This document shows positions 47,904-56,926 of a DNA stretch of 58,750 nt, in pieces; position 1 is the stretch's first letter, and the number at the start of each line of letters is the position of its first letter. The notes below the pieces were generated by a model that made no database searches, was not told the DNA's origin, and saw only the letters and a list, made by a program, of their open reading frames with translations. The position numbers were made by a program, and so were the translations under genes. This stretch comes from Clostridia bacterium. GTDB lineage: Bacteria; Bacillota; Clostridia; Christensenellales; Borkfalkiaceae. The DNA lies in assembly GCA_017626305.1 (NCBI GenBank), contig JAGAIW010000091.1, forward strand, positions 1 through 58,750, written 5' to 3'.

Positions 47904-49841
47904 ATGATGAAAACTTATATAAGGGAGAAAAAGCGGCTTTGGCGATTGTTCCAAGCCGCCTTTCTCGTCATTTTAGCGATATTTCTTTTGATTCCCACTC
48001 CCGAAAAAAGGGTTTCGGCGTATACGTCCTACGACGTTATCAAAATCCATAGCTACGACGTTAAGGCGGAGATAGCTAAGGACAGAAAAGTGCGCGTCGT
48101 GGAAACGTTTGAAGTGGAGTTTTTAGCAAGCGGACTGACCATGTTTTACCGTAGCCTTCCCGTGGAAAACGCGCGATATATGGATATCAGCGCCACGTGC
48201 GCGGGCAACGACGAGTTTTTCTGCACGATAGCCGATAATCCCGATATCGACGGATTTATCGATATCAACTGCGTCGGCGGCGTGAGTAAAGGTAAAAAAT
48301 GGACGTACGTGATTGCCTTTACCATGGAAAACGGCGCAAACGCCGCCACCAAGGATAACGGCATGCTAATCGACGTCGTGCCGTTCGGGGCAATGGTGCC
48401 TATGCATAACGTAACGGTGAGCGTCACGCTCCCGTATGCGACGAGCTTGGAAAATTGCGCCACGTACGTAGGCTACGGCGCGGAAACGCCCACCGATTTG
48501 GGTATGCAGCTTTCCGCTGACAAGAAAACGCTTTCCTTTGCCGTGGATACGTTATCCGTACATTACAACGACGACTACGGCATTGACGTAGCCGACGGCG
48601 TTACGCTGGATTTCACCATGACGGGCGGCGCGTTCGACAGCTATTTTACTACCCGTTTCTTCACGGACGGTTTGCCGTGGATACTGGGGCTTGGCGTTAC
48701 GGCGATTGCCGTTGCGCTCGTCTTGCTGTTTACCGTCGGGAAAAAGCACGAGCTTATCAGCGTGGTCAATATCAAAGCCCCCGACGAGATGGACCCCCTT
48801 CGTATGGGGAAAATACTCGACGGGGTAGTGGACAGCGAAGATATCACTTCCATGATTTACTACTTTGCCCATAAAGGGTATTTGTTTATCAATTTAGAAG
48901 ACGAAGACGACCCCGTACTCATTCGCAAAGTCGTCAACCTGCCCGACGGCGTACCTATCTATCAAAGAACGCTTTTTAAAGGCTTGTTTTCTTCGGGGGA
49001 CAGCGTATCCGTGTCCGATTTGAAAAACAACTTCTACGCGACGGTAGACAAAGCGACAAAGCAGACGCCGCGGGTAAAAATGTATAAGAAAAGCTCGGTG
49101 GCAGGATTTATCGGCAACGGCGTATTGGCTACCTTTTGCGCGTTTTTAATCGGGTTTATACTCGCGTCCGTGCGCCTTGCCAACGGCTATGGCTTTGTCG
49201 GCGGTTTGGCGTTTGGTATTCCGATAGTCTTTATACTCGTTTTGGCGTATATCAGCGAAAATTACCGCTATAAATGGAAAAAGTCGGCGCGGCTGGGTAT
49301 GCAGGCGGCGCAAGTGGGCATAGCCCTGCTCTTTTCCTTGATTTACGTTTTCTTTATCGGTAATCATATTTTCACCGAATACGAAAAAATCCTTACCTGT
49401 ATCTTTGTTTTCGTTGCGGTGTTTATCGGCACGAACGTGATCGCGCGAAAAAAGAGCTACGTACGACGGCTGGGCGATATTATCGGCTTTAAGGAGTTTA
49501 TTATCGTCACCGAAGAAGATAAAATCAAGTTCATGTTAGAACAAGACCCACAGCTGTATTTTAAAGTCCTTCCGTACGCGCAGGTGCTTGGCGTTACCGA
49601 CGAATGGGAAAACAAGTTTAAGGACATCACCATTCCACCGCCCGAATGGTGCACGGGTTATAGCTGGTCGGTATTCGATTATATGATTTTCAACCGCTGT
49701 ATGCGTACGGCAATGATCGTTGCTATGGCAAGACCTGCCGAAAGCGGCAACGGCACACGAATCGGCGGCACGGGCGGCGGCGGACACTTTGGCGGCTTTG
49801 GCGGCGGAGGCTTTGGTGGCGGCGGGTTCGGCGCAAGATAA
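47904..49841 (+). CDS. DUF2207 membrane protein with glycine-rich tail
   Basis: A 645-residue protein. It has an N-terminal signal/anchor helix (about 13-33), an extracytoplasmic DUF2207 domain (about 45-250), a helix near 258-280, a cytoplasmic region, and three or four more helices at about 400-510. The C-terminus is a GGG/FGG-rich tail after the last folded part. Starts 3 bp after lemA. Function unknown; the LemA partnership and architecture are well known. Confidence 0.9.
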   Translation: MMKTYIREKKRLWRLFQAAFLVILAIFLLIPTPEKRVSAYTSYDVIKIHSYDVKAEIAKDRKVRVVETFEVEFLASGLTMFYRSLPVENARYMDISATCAGNDEFFCTIADNPDIDGFIDINCVGGVSKGKKWTYVIAFTMENGANAATKDNGMLIDVVPFGAMVPMHNVTVSVTLPYATSLENCATYVGYGAETPTDLGMQLSADKKTLSFAVDTLSVHYNDDYGIDVADGVTLDFTMTGGAFDSYFTTRFFTDGLPWILGLGVTAIAVALVLLFTVGKKHELISVVNIKAPDEMDPLRMGKILDGVVDSEDITSMIYYFAHKGYLFINLEDEDDPVLIRKVVNLPDGVPIYQRTLFKGLFSSGDSVSVSDLKNNFYATVDKATKQTPRVKMYKKSSVAGFIGNGVLATFCAFLIGFILASVRLANGYGFVGGLAFGIPIVFILVLAYISENYRYKWKKSARLGMQAAQVGIALLFSLIYVFFIGNHIFTEYEKILTCIFVFVAVFIGTNVIARKKSYVRRLGDIIGFKEFIIVTEEDKIKFMLEQDPQLYFKVLPYAQVLGVTDEWENKFKDITIPPPEWCTGYSWSVFDYMIFNRCMRTAMIVAMARPAESGNGTRIGGTGGGGHFGGFGGGGFGGGGFGAR

Positions 49842-49852
49842 AATACAATAAA

Positions 49853-49885
49853 ATAAACCGCTAGGTTATTCCTTGTCGGTTTGTT
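49853..49885 (+). terminator. Weak terminator after the DUF2207 gene
   Basis: AAACCG and CGGTTT arms flank a loop that can fold further (TAGG/CCTT), followed by TGTTTT. Imperfect, so uncertain. Confidence 0.4.
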
Positions 49886-49991
49886 TTATACCATATCAAT
49901 CGAAAAAATTGTGAATAAGCGTTTATGCAATTTGTTTTTTTAGTTTTTAATAATACACTATATATTCCCATAAAGAAAGGAGAAAATTGTT

Positions 49992-52307
49992 ATGAAAAAG
50001 AGAATGATACGAATCATGAGTATAATGCTTGCGTGCTTTGCGGCGTTTGCGGCGGGGTGTAACGACGGGGCGGGGAGTGTAAAAGACAGCTCGTCCATGG
50101 AAGAGAGTACGGCGCTTGGTTCAAGTGAAGACACGTCGAGCAGCGAAGAAGACAGCAGCAGCGAAGATAGCAGCGGCGAAGATAGCAGCAGCGGCGACAA
50201 GGAAGACGAGCTGTATTTTCCCGAGTACGAGCCAGACGCCGCGCCGACGGAAAAAATCACGGTGCAACCGGCGCAGATTGCGTCGGGGACGGCTCAGACG
50301 TTCCGCGTTGCGTTGGATAAGGACGGCAAGGCGTGGTGCTGGGGGGATAACAGCTACGGTCAGATAGGCAACGGCGAAGAAACGACGACAGCGTACGACG
50401 CGACGGCGTTCACGCCGCAGGCGGCGCAAACGGACGCGCGGTTTGTCAGCGTATCGGCGGGCGCGCGGCATGCGCTTGCCATTGATAAAGACGGCGGATT
50501 ATGGGGCTGGGGTACTTTTGATTCCCCTACGTCGGAAAGCATTTGGGGCGAAGAAACCTTTACGACGCCCCAACGGCTTTTGACGGGCAAACAATGCGTG
50601 TATGCGGAAGCAGGTACGTACTGTTCGTTTATTATTGATACGGCAGGTAAATTATGGGCGTGGGGAGAGAATAACGGCGGTCGTCTTGGCGACGGCACGA
50701 CGAATGATGCGGATACGCCGATATGGGTGGTAACGGACAAACGGTTTGTTTCCGTATCGTCTTGTTCCAGCGTAACGTACGGGATAGATACGGACGGACA
50801 TTTATGGGGCTGGGGCAACGCTCGTAATGGCTTTGGCGACGGAACGACGGGGACGCACTTGACCCCCGTGGCAATTATGCCCGAAAAGAAATTTGCGCAG
50901 ATATCCACAAACTCCTTTTGTACGTATGCCTTGGATGAGAACGGTAATCTTTGGGGTTGGGGCTCTAATCCGAAAGGACAGCTGGGGGACGGGACGAAGG
51001 AAACGCAAACCGCCGCCGTGCCCATAATGGCAGGAAAATATTTTACTTACGTAGAAATTGACGAGTTAAATACGTATGCAATAGACGTGCAAGGCAAGCT
51101 GTGGGCGTGGGGCTATGGAAATGAAGTAGATTTTTTAAATATGAAATATTATCCCCAACACGTGCCGTTTGATGGGAAAATCGTGCAGGTGTCCGAAGGG
51201 CTTGCCTTAGACGAAAACGGCGAGCTTTGGACTTGGGGTAGTAACGTAAACGGAGAAGTGGGGGACGGCGTAACGCAAAATGTCCTTACGCCTACGCACG
51301 TGTTTACCGATATGCGTTTTTCTAAGGTGGAAAGCACCACGGGTACTACGTATGCTATTGATACAAATGCTGGACTTTGGATATGGGGTAGCGGTTCTCT
51401 GCATAACACGGAAAATTCCTTACAACAAATTATGCCTGAGAAGAAATTTAAGGAAATAACACTACATGGCACAGCGGCATATGCAATCGATATAGATGGT
51501 GGGCTTTGGTTTGTGGATGTGGAAAACTCCGCGCAAATCATGCCTGATAGAAAATTTATGAAGGTGGCTGCTGGAACTGGTTTTACTCATGCAATAGATA
51601 TTTACGGCAATCTTTGGGCATGGGGAACTGGTGGAGATGGTTGCCTTGGTCTTGGAGATGGTATCCATCGTCAGGATACGCCTGCGCAGGTACGGGCTGG
51701 TGTCAAGTTTGTGGAGATAGAAGCGGGATATAATTACGTTGCTGCCATTGATGTAGACGGTAACTTCTGGGGCTGGGGCAATAATAAAGGCGGTCGTTTG
51801 TCGGTTTCTGAGCACAGATATGTGATTTATACGCCTGTACAATTCAGAAAAGGAATCGCTTTTTCACAATTGACATTTATGAAAAGAGCTTCCGCCATAG
51901 AGGCAGGCAATTACGCAATCGATAATAATGGGAAATTATACGGGTGGTGTGCTTATCAGGATATGCTTGATTATCATTCGGAGATATATTGGGAAGAAAA
52001 AACATTTTCTTCTGTTTCAACTGGGTACGTGCATGCGCTTGCCATAGATACGGACGGACGGCTGTATGCATGGGGGTATAATAGTCACGGTGAGCTTGGC
52101 GTAGGCATGAAGGGCGATAAAGTACATATACTTCATTATCGAACGGTTATGCAAGATAAAAAATTTACTTGTGCCGTGGCATCGTCGTTCAATTCTTCAC
52201 TTGCCATAGATACAGACGGTAAATTATGGGCGTGGGGAAATAATAAATTTGGGCAGCTGAACGGTGTACAACCGCAAATGATACCGAAAAAATTGAATTT
52301 GGCATAA
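49992..52307 (+). CDS. RCC1-repeat surface lipoprotein, about 14 blades
   Basis: A 771-residue lipoprotein: signal peptide with lipobox AAGC (Cys23), a Ser/Glu/Asp-rich linker (about 29-73), then RCC1 repeats to the end. Fourteen blade motifs can be counted, including GKAWCWG, GGLWGWG, GKLWAWG, GHLWGWG, GNLWGWG, GELWTWG, AGLWIWG, GGLWFVD, GNLWAWG, GNFWGWG, GKLYGWC, GRLYAWG and a final GKLWAWG. That number suits two seven-bladed propellers. Many blades also carry GQLGDG. It resembles the propeller inside the OppC permease at 29158. An AAAGGAG site precedes the ATG. The 3' half appears more AT-rich than the 5' half. Confidence 0.9.
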   Translation: MKKRMIRIMSIMLACFAAFAAGCNDGAGSVKDSSSMEESTALGSSEDTSSSEEDSSSEDSSGEDSSSGDKEDELYFPEYEPDAAPTEKITVQPAQIASGTAQTFRVALDKDGKAWCWGDNSYGQIGNGEETTTAYDATAFTPQAAQTDARFVSVSAGARHALAIDKDGGLWGWGTFDSPTSESIWGEETFTTPQRLLTGKQCVYAEAGTYCSFIIDTAGKLWAWGENNGGRLGDGTTNDADTPIWVVTDKRFVSVSSCSSVTYGIDTDGHLWGWGNARNGFGDGTTGTHLTPVAIMPEKKFAQISTNSFCTYALDENGNLWGWGSNPKGQLGDGTKETQTAAVPIMAGKYFTYVEIDELNTYAIDVQGKLWAWGYGNEVDFLNMKYYPQHVPFDGKIVQVSEGLALDENGELWTWGSNVNGEVGDGVTQNVLTPTHVFTDMRFSKVESTTGTTYAIDTNAGLWIWGSGSLHNTENSLQQIMPEKKFKEITLHGTAAYAIDIDGGLWFVDVENSAQIMPDRKFMKVAAGTGFTHAIDIYGNLWAWGTGGDGCLGLGDGIHRQDTPAQVRAGVKFVEIEAGYNYVAAIDVDGNFWGWGNNKGGRLSVSEHRYVIYTPVQFRKGIAFSQLTFMKRASAIEAGNYAIDNNGKLYGWCAYQDMLDYHSEIYWEEKTFSSVSTGYVHALAIDTDGRLYAWGYNSHGELGVGMKGDKVHILHYRTVMQDKKFTCAVASSFNSSLAIDTDGKLWAWGNNKFGQLNGVQPQMIPKKLNLA

Positions 52308-52414
52308 TAAAAATAAAGAAAGGAGAGTGTAGACCCATGTACAGAGTATAAGAGAAAAATAAGGTAGGTATTTTATTCATTTTCAAAAAAAGAAATAAAA
52401 AAGGAGAATATTTT

Positions 52415-54157
52415 ATGAAAAAAATAACTAAAAAAAGAATAATGGCAGTTTTATCAGCGGCTACGGTGTTACTTACTTCGGGTGTAGGTACGGGGATATC
52501 TTTGAACGCGGCAAAAGCAGATAATGCAACTTCGGCAACGGTTATCGTAGACGAACCGTTTACCGATTTGAATATCTTGACAAGGACGAAGGGTTCTTAT
52601 ACGGCAGATATGGTGTATACCATGATATACGATACCTTATTTACGCTGGATGCAAATGGGAATTTTGCGCCCAACTTAGTGGAAACTTGGGAAATTATTG
52701 CCGAGGGCGGATATAGTAGCTGGTCGCCGTTAGAACTTCCGAGTGGAGAGTTTGCGCCGGGGTGGGAAGTACCGCCTGAATTTGTAGATCTTGCTATATA
52801 TGACACAAACGTCACGGGTATTATGATTTGCCAAATTCTTGAAGGCGTTACTTTTCAAAACGAAACACCATTGACGGTTGATAGTTTGATTGCGTTGGTT
52901 AATTATGCCAAGGCGCAGCCAACGAATACGCTGATTTACCAAACCTGGGCGCCCGTTACCATTACGTATATTGATGATTATACGTTTGTGTTGGGGGTAA
53001 ATATGGTAAATTATAATATTGGCTTTATTGACGTGATGTTTAATTTGGCGTCGCCGCAGGGCAGTATCGTTGACGTTGGTGAATTAGGAAACGGAGCGGC
53101 AGGATATCCCCTTGGTACGGGCGCGTATACGCTTGAAGAAATTGTAACCGAATCTACGGGAGACACCACGGAATGTTATGCCGTTGAGCTTGAACGTTGG
53201 GCAGGTTGGCGGAATGTGACAGAAGTTCCTACGCAATACGTAACCTTTGAATACGTTGAAAACTCGAATGATGCAGAAATGGGAGTGAGAAGTGGCGACG
53301 CGGCGGCTGCGGTTGTGCGTGATACTATTTATAACAACCAAGAACTATTCTATTATTGGAGACGAAATGATGAATGGGAAGAAAAGAGAAAATATTATGC
53401 TCTTGAAGGAAATCCTTTGGCGTTGTACTTTAATTTGGATTCCGAAGAGAGCATATTTGGCATAACCGAATATAGACAAGCGGTAGCGGCAGGTATGGAT
53501 AAAGTTATTTTCCGTGAAAGCGGTGGTTTAGATTTTGATTCGAATGGTTTTTGGTGTTATTTACAAAATAGTCATTCAACTACGGATATACCCGTAAACA
53601 ATATGAATTATGCGCAATCTTTAATCGAAAGTGCCGGGGTGATTATCGGCGGTATTCAAATTGACGTGGTTGTATATGACGATAGCTATTTTGCCAACGA
53701 AACGGCGTATCAATATTATTGCAGCGTACGCGATACGTTGCGCGATTACTTGGAAGAATTGTTCAGCTATGTCGTTAACGTGAATATGATAGAAGCTAGT
53801 GAAAGTCAAATGGCGACGTATGAAAGTAACGGCAATTACGATATTATGCTGAAAGAAATCGATTTACATAATATCAATTCTGCGCACAAGACTCTCTATG
53901 GAAAGGGCAGCGACGATATCGACTATTGGCTGGATATTGCTGCACGTGCGTTAGATATAAATACGTATATGTTATTGCATTTGCAAGCGCAATATTATAA
54001 TTATGCGGAAGAGTCATACGTTACCAACCTTGGTTGGCAGAAGCGTGCGTTGCTTTTGCAAGACAACGTAAGCGGCGTTGAGCCGTATGAAGGGTTCTGC
54101 CCGACGGGGAGTTCGTCGCGGTTGGATTTCCGTTTTATTGAAGTGACGACAAACTGA
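52415..54157 (+). CDS. Peptide-binding protein, SBP_bac_5 family, no permease nearby
   Basis: A 580-residue exported protein: signal peptide (KKRIMAVLSAATVLLTS...) probably cut after AKA at about residue 36, with no lipobox cysteine. The remainder follows the OppA fold (TVIVDEPFTDLNILTR, MIYDTLFTLDANGNFAPNL, then GVTFQNETPLTVDSL and EYRQAVAAGMDK). It follows the RCC1 lipoprotein by 107 bp with its own AAAGGAG site. No transporter genes are adjacent, so it may serve the permeases at 28139-31071 or others. Sequence is visibly AT-richer than most of the window. Confidence 0.88.
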   Translation: MKKITKKRIMAVLSAATVLLTSGVGTGISLNAAKADNATSATVIVDEPFTDLNILTRTKGSYTADMVYTMIYDTLFTLDANGNFAPNLVETWEIIAEGGYSSWSPLELPSGEFAPGWEVPPEFVDLAIYDTNVTGIMICQILEGVTFQNETPLTVDSLIALVNYAKAQPTNTLIYQTWAPVTITYIDDYTFVLGVNMVNYNIGFIDVMFNLASPQGSIVDVGELGNGAAGYPLGTGAYTLEEIVTESTGDTTECYAVELERWAGWRNVTEVPTQYVTFEYVENSNDAEMGVRSGDAAAAVVRDTIYNNQELFYYWRRNDEWEEKRKYYALEGNPLALYFNLDSEESIFGITEYRQAVAAGMDKVIFRESGGLDFDSNGFWCYLQNSHSTTDIPVNNMNYAQSLIESAGVIIGGIQIDVVVYDDSYFANETAYQYYCSVRDTLRDYLEELFSYVVNVNMIEASESQMATYESNGNYDIMLKEIDLHNINSAHKTLYGKGSDDIDYWLDIAARALDINTYMLLHLQAQYYNYAEESYVTNLGWQKRALLLQDNVSGVEPYEGFCPTGSSSRLDFRFIEVTTN

Positions 54158-54180
54158 TATAAAAACAAACGATAAAAAAG

Positions 54181-54208
54181 CCACCGTAAGCAAAACTGCT
54201 TACGGTGG
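54181..54208. terminator. Bidirectional terminator
   Basis: A perfect 12-bp stem CCACCGTAAGCA / TGCTTACGGTGG with an AAAC loop, flanked by A and T runs, between convergent genes. Confidence 0.9.
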
Positions 54209-54228
54209 TTTTGAGTTTGGTCGTTATT

Positions 54229-55524
54229 TTATTTACTTACGTTGGGGTCGGTGAGAACGGGGGAGTTGAGCGCGAAACGCTTTACCGATTCTACCGCGCT
54301 TTGACAGCGGCGTTTGGTTTTGTAATGCTCACCAAGGCACAAAAGCTGTCCGTTGCCGTTGAGTAGCTTATAGATATAATCGCCGCGCTTGGTAAGGGAG
54401 ATACGGAAATTGCCTTTTTCGATATTGCTCTTATGCGTTTGAATACCGTTCATTGCGCCGATATACGAAGTATATTCTTCGCTGGAAAGCAGTTTTTCGC
54501 CGTTGTTGGCGAACAGCTCGAAATAGAACACTTCTTCGCCGTCGGGGGCTTTGTTGCTGGAAATCAGCCATTTGCCGTTATAGTTTTCCTGCACGGGTTC
54601 GACGTCCGTATCGTCTTCGACGGGGATTTTTACTAAATAGTCCTGTACGTTTTCGTCGATAACGGCGGTTTGGGCGAAACGCTTGGTGGATTCTATCGCG
54701 CTTTCGCAACGCGTTTTCGTGGGATAGTTTTCACCCATGCAAAGGAGCATGTTTTTACCGCTGAGCAGCTTGAAGATATAGTCGCCTTTCTTGGAAAGGG
54801 TGATTTTGAAGTTGCCTTTGGCGATATTGCTCTTATGCGTTTCAATGCCTTTTAACGCGCCGCTATACGAAGTGTATTCTTCGCTGGAAAGCAGCTTTTC
54901 ACCGTTGGACGCGCGCAGCTCGAAAAAGTACATTTCGTCTTGCGCGTTATCGTCGGTAAGGACGCGGCAAATCAGCCATTTGCCTGCATAGCGGCTGTTT
55001 TCCGTTTCTTCTTCGTCTTCGGGAATCACGGCTGCTTTTTTCGCCGCAACGGGTTTTTGCGCCGCGGTTTTTTGTGCAACAGGTTTTTGCGCCGCGGGTT
55101 TTTGCGCAGGGGCTGCCGCTTTTTTAGCGGCGGGCTTTTTCTCTGTCTTTTTGGCTTGTTCTTCTGCTTGTTGCGCGGCGAGCGCTTGTTCCGTTTTAGC
55201 CTGTTCTTCTTGCGCTTTCTTCTCGGCGGCGATTCTTTCCATTTCTTCGCGTTCCGCAGCCAAGCGAGCCTGCTCGGCTTTTTCTTCTTCGGCTTTGCGC
55301 GCTAATTCCGCCTGTTCTTGGGCGATACGTTCTTGTTCCGTTTTAGCCTGTTCTTCTTGCGCTTTTTTCTCGGCGGCAATACGTTTTTTGGCTTTCGAGC
55401 GTTTTACCGAAAGCGAAATGATAATGATGAGTACGAATACGATAAACACCGCGGCGAGCGCTAAGATAGCGACAAGCTCGGGATGGGCGGTGGCGTACGC
55501 GATACATTTTTCAATAAATTCCAT
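54229..55524 (-). CDS. Membrane-anchored coiled-coil protein with two DUF1508 domains
   Basis: A 431-residue protein. One helix at about 17-40 anchors it. Residues 42-125 are a Glu/Lys/Ala/Gln coiled coil containing the repeat RIAAEKKAQEEQAKTEQ twice. An Ala/Lys/Pro/Gln stretch (about 126-167) follows. Two DUF1508 (YegP-like) units come last (about 182-295 and 315-425), both with SNGEKLLSSEEYTSY- or NNGEKLLSSEEYTSY-type motifs. The first motif half (FELRA/FELFA + NGEKLLSS) is nearly the same in both. Function unknown; it looks like a cell-envelope or scaffolding protein. Confidence 0.88.
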   Translation of the reverse strand: MEFIEKCIAYATAHPELVAILALAAVFIVFVLIIIISLSVKRSKAKKRIAAEKKAQEEQAKTEQERIAQEQAELARKAEEEKAEQARLAAEREEMERIAAEKKAQEEQAKTEQALAAQQAEEQAKKTEKKPAAKKAAAPAQKPAAQKPVAQKTAAQKPVAAKKAAVIPEDEEETENSRYAGKWLICRVLTDDNAQDEMYFFELRASNGEKLLSSEEYTSYSGALKGIETHKSNIAKGNFKITLSKKGDYIFKLLSGKNMLLCMGENYPTKTRCESAIESTKRFAQTAVIDENVQDYLVKIPVEDDTDVEPVQENYNGKWLISSNKAPDGEEVFYFELFANNGEKLLSSEEYTSYIGAMNGIQTHKSNIEKGNFRISLTKRGDYIYKLLNGNGQLLCLGEHYKTKRRCQSAVESVKRFALNSPVLTDPNVSK

Positions 55525-55670
55525 GACGACAAATCTCCTTATAAAAATATAATGGCTTTATACGTTATGCAATAACGTATGCAAAAAATTCGTATATTTA
55601 TATTGTAATACAATTTGAAAAAAAAGTCAAGGCGGACAGCAGTTTTTTTTGTCGGTATTTTCTAAAAAAA

Positions 55671-55699
55671 TTGACATTTTCCTATAAATGATATACAAT
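55671..55699 (+). promoter_or_regulatory. Promoter abutting the HI0933-type flavoprotein
   Basis: TTGACA (55671-55676), 17-bp spacer, TACAAT (55694-55699); TATACA at 55692 is an alternative -10. The expected start (55704-55706) coincides with the ATG. Confidence 0.7.
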
Positions 55700-55705
55700 A
55701 TAACT

Positions 55706-56926
55706 ATGAAACCTTTAACCATTGCCGTAATCGGCGGCGGAGCGGCAGGGCTCGTCGCGTCCGCATTATTAACTTCATATGAAAATTGCCGCGTTTTATT
55801 ATTCGAGCGCAACGACCGTTTGGGTAAAAAATTATCCGCAACGGGCAACGGACAGGGGAATATTACCCACCGCGCTCTTTCCGTTGACGCCTATTTCGCG
55901 CAAAGCGCGTTACCCAAAAGCAAAGTGGCGCGTATGCTCTCGTTGTACGACGACGACAGCGTTTGCGCGTTTTTCCAAACGCTTGGCGTTTTGACGGATA
56001 CCGACGTTAAAGGCAGGGTATACCCTTCGGGACGGCAAGCGTCTGCCGTTACCGACGCGCTGCGTTTTTCGCTGGGAAAGAACGTGGACGTGCGTTTACA
56101 AACGAAGGTGACGTGGCTTGAAAAACAAGCAAACGGGTTTATGCTTACGGCGGAAACGCAGGACGGCGTTTGTCATTTTTTTGCCGATTACGTATTGCTT
56201 TGTACGGGCGGTAAGGCGGCGAAGAATTTTGGAACGGACGGCTCGGCGTATGCTTTGGCGGAAGGGCTGGGGCATAGCCGTACGGCGCTTTGTCCGTCTT
56301 TGGTACAACTGAAAACGGACGTGAAAGCGATTCGCACCTTGAAAGGGATTCGCGTGGCGGACGGTGGTGTGACGGCGTACGTAAACGGCGAGAAAAAAGC
56401 TACCTTGCAGGGGGATATTATCTTCACCGACTACGGCGTTTCGGGCGACGCTATTTTCCGTATTTCCGCGTATATCGCGGATAAAATCGACAAGGGTGTT
56501 ACGCTCTCTTTGGACTTGTTGCCGCGCTATACGCAAGAAGAGCTGATTAGCGCTATGCGCAATAAAAGAGAACGTTTTCCCGAGCTTGGGTTTTGCGAGC
56601 TGCTTGGCGGTACGCTGAATAATCAAGTGGGCAGGGCGGTTTTGAAGACGGTCAAGGACGGGGATATTCCTGCGGCGGCGAAAGCGGTGAAGGCGTTCCC
56701 TTTGACGGTGACGGGCACGCTGGGGTTTGATTACGCGCAAGTTACTAAGGGCGGCATACCGCTGGACGAAACGGACGATACCTTACAAAGTACGCTTATT
56801 CAAGGCTTATATTTTGCAGGGGAAACGTTGGATATTGACGGCGCTTGCGGCGGCTATAATCTACAATGGGCGTATACTTCGGCGCGGATTGTCGTGGACG
56901 CGTTGATTGAAAAAATAGGAAAATGA
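55706..56926 (+). CDS. HI0933-family flavoprotein (BaiN/RdsA-like)
   Basis: A 406-residue NAD(P)/FAD oxidoreductase. FAD motif AVIGGGAAGLVASALL is at the N-terminus, with the HI0933 signature LGKKLSATGNGQGNIT and the C-terminal GGYNLQWAYTSA. ATG55706 is the only start that preserves the fold; the frame's ATG at 55688 falls within the promoter. No ribosome site precedes it. The stop overlaps the next start. Reaction unknown; some homologues act on bile acids or other small substrates, which cannot be inferred here. Confidence 0.92.
   Translation: MKPLTIAVIGGGAAGLVASALLTSYENCRVLLFERNDRLGKKLSATGNGQGNITHRALSVDAYFAQSALPKSKVARMLSLYDDDSVCAFFQTLGVLTDTDVKGRVYPSGRQASAVTDALRFSLGKNVDVRLQTKVTWLEKQANGFMLTAETQDGVCHFFADYVLLCTGGKAAKNFGTDGSAYALAEGLGHSRTALCPSLVQLKTDVKAIRTLKGIRVADGGVTAYVNGEKKATLQGDIIFTDYGVSGDAIFRISAYIADKIDKGVTLSLDLLPRYTQEELISAMRNKRERFPELGFCELLGGTLNNQVGRAVLKTVKDGDIPAAAKAVKAFPLTVTGTLGFDYAQVTKGGIPLDETDDTLQSTLIQGLYFAGETLDIDGACGGYNLQWAYTSARIVVDALIEKIGK

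Noticed and set aside
49992-52307. Eukaryotic contamination because of RCC1 repeats
   Set aside because: Bacterial lipobox, ribosome site and flanking bacterial genes; RCC1 repeats occur in bacteria.
52334-52350. Four-codon leader peptide (MYRV) before the binding protein
   Set aside because: Preceded by AGGAG but too short, with no attenuator structure after it; likely chance.
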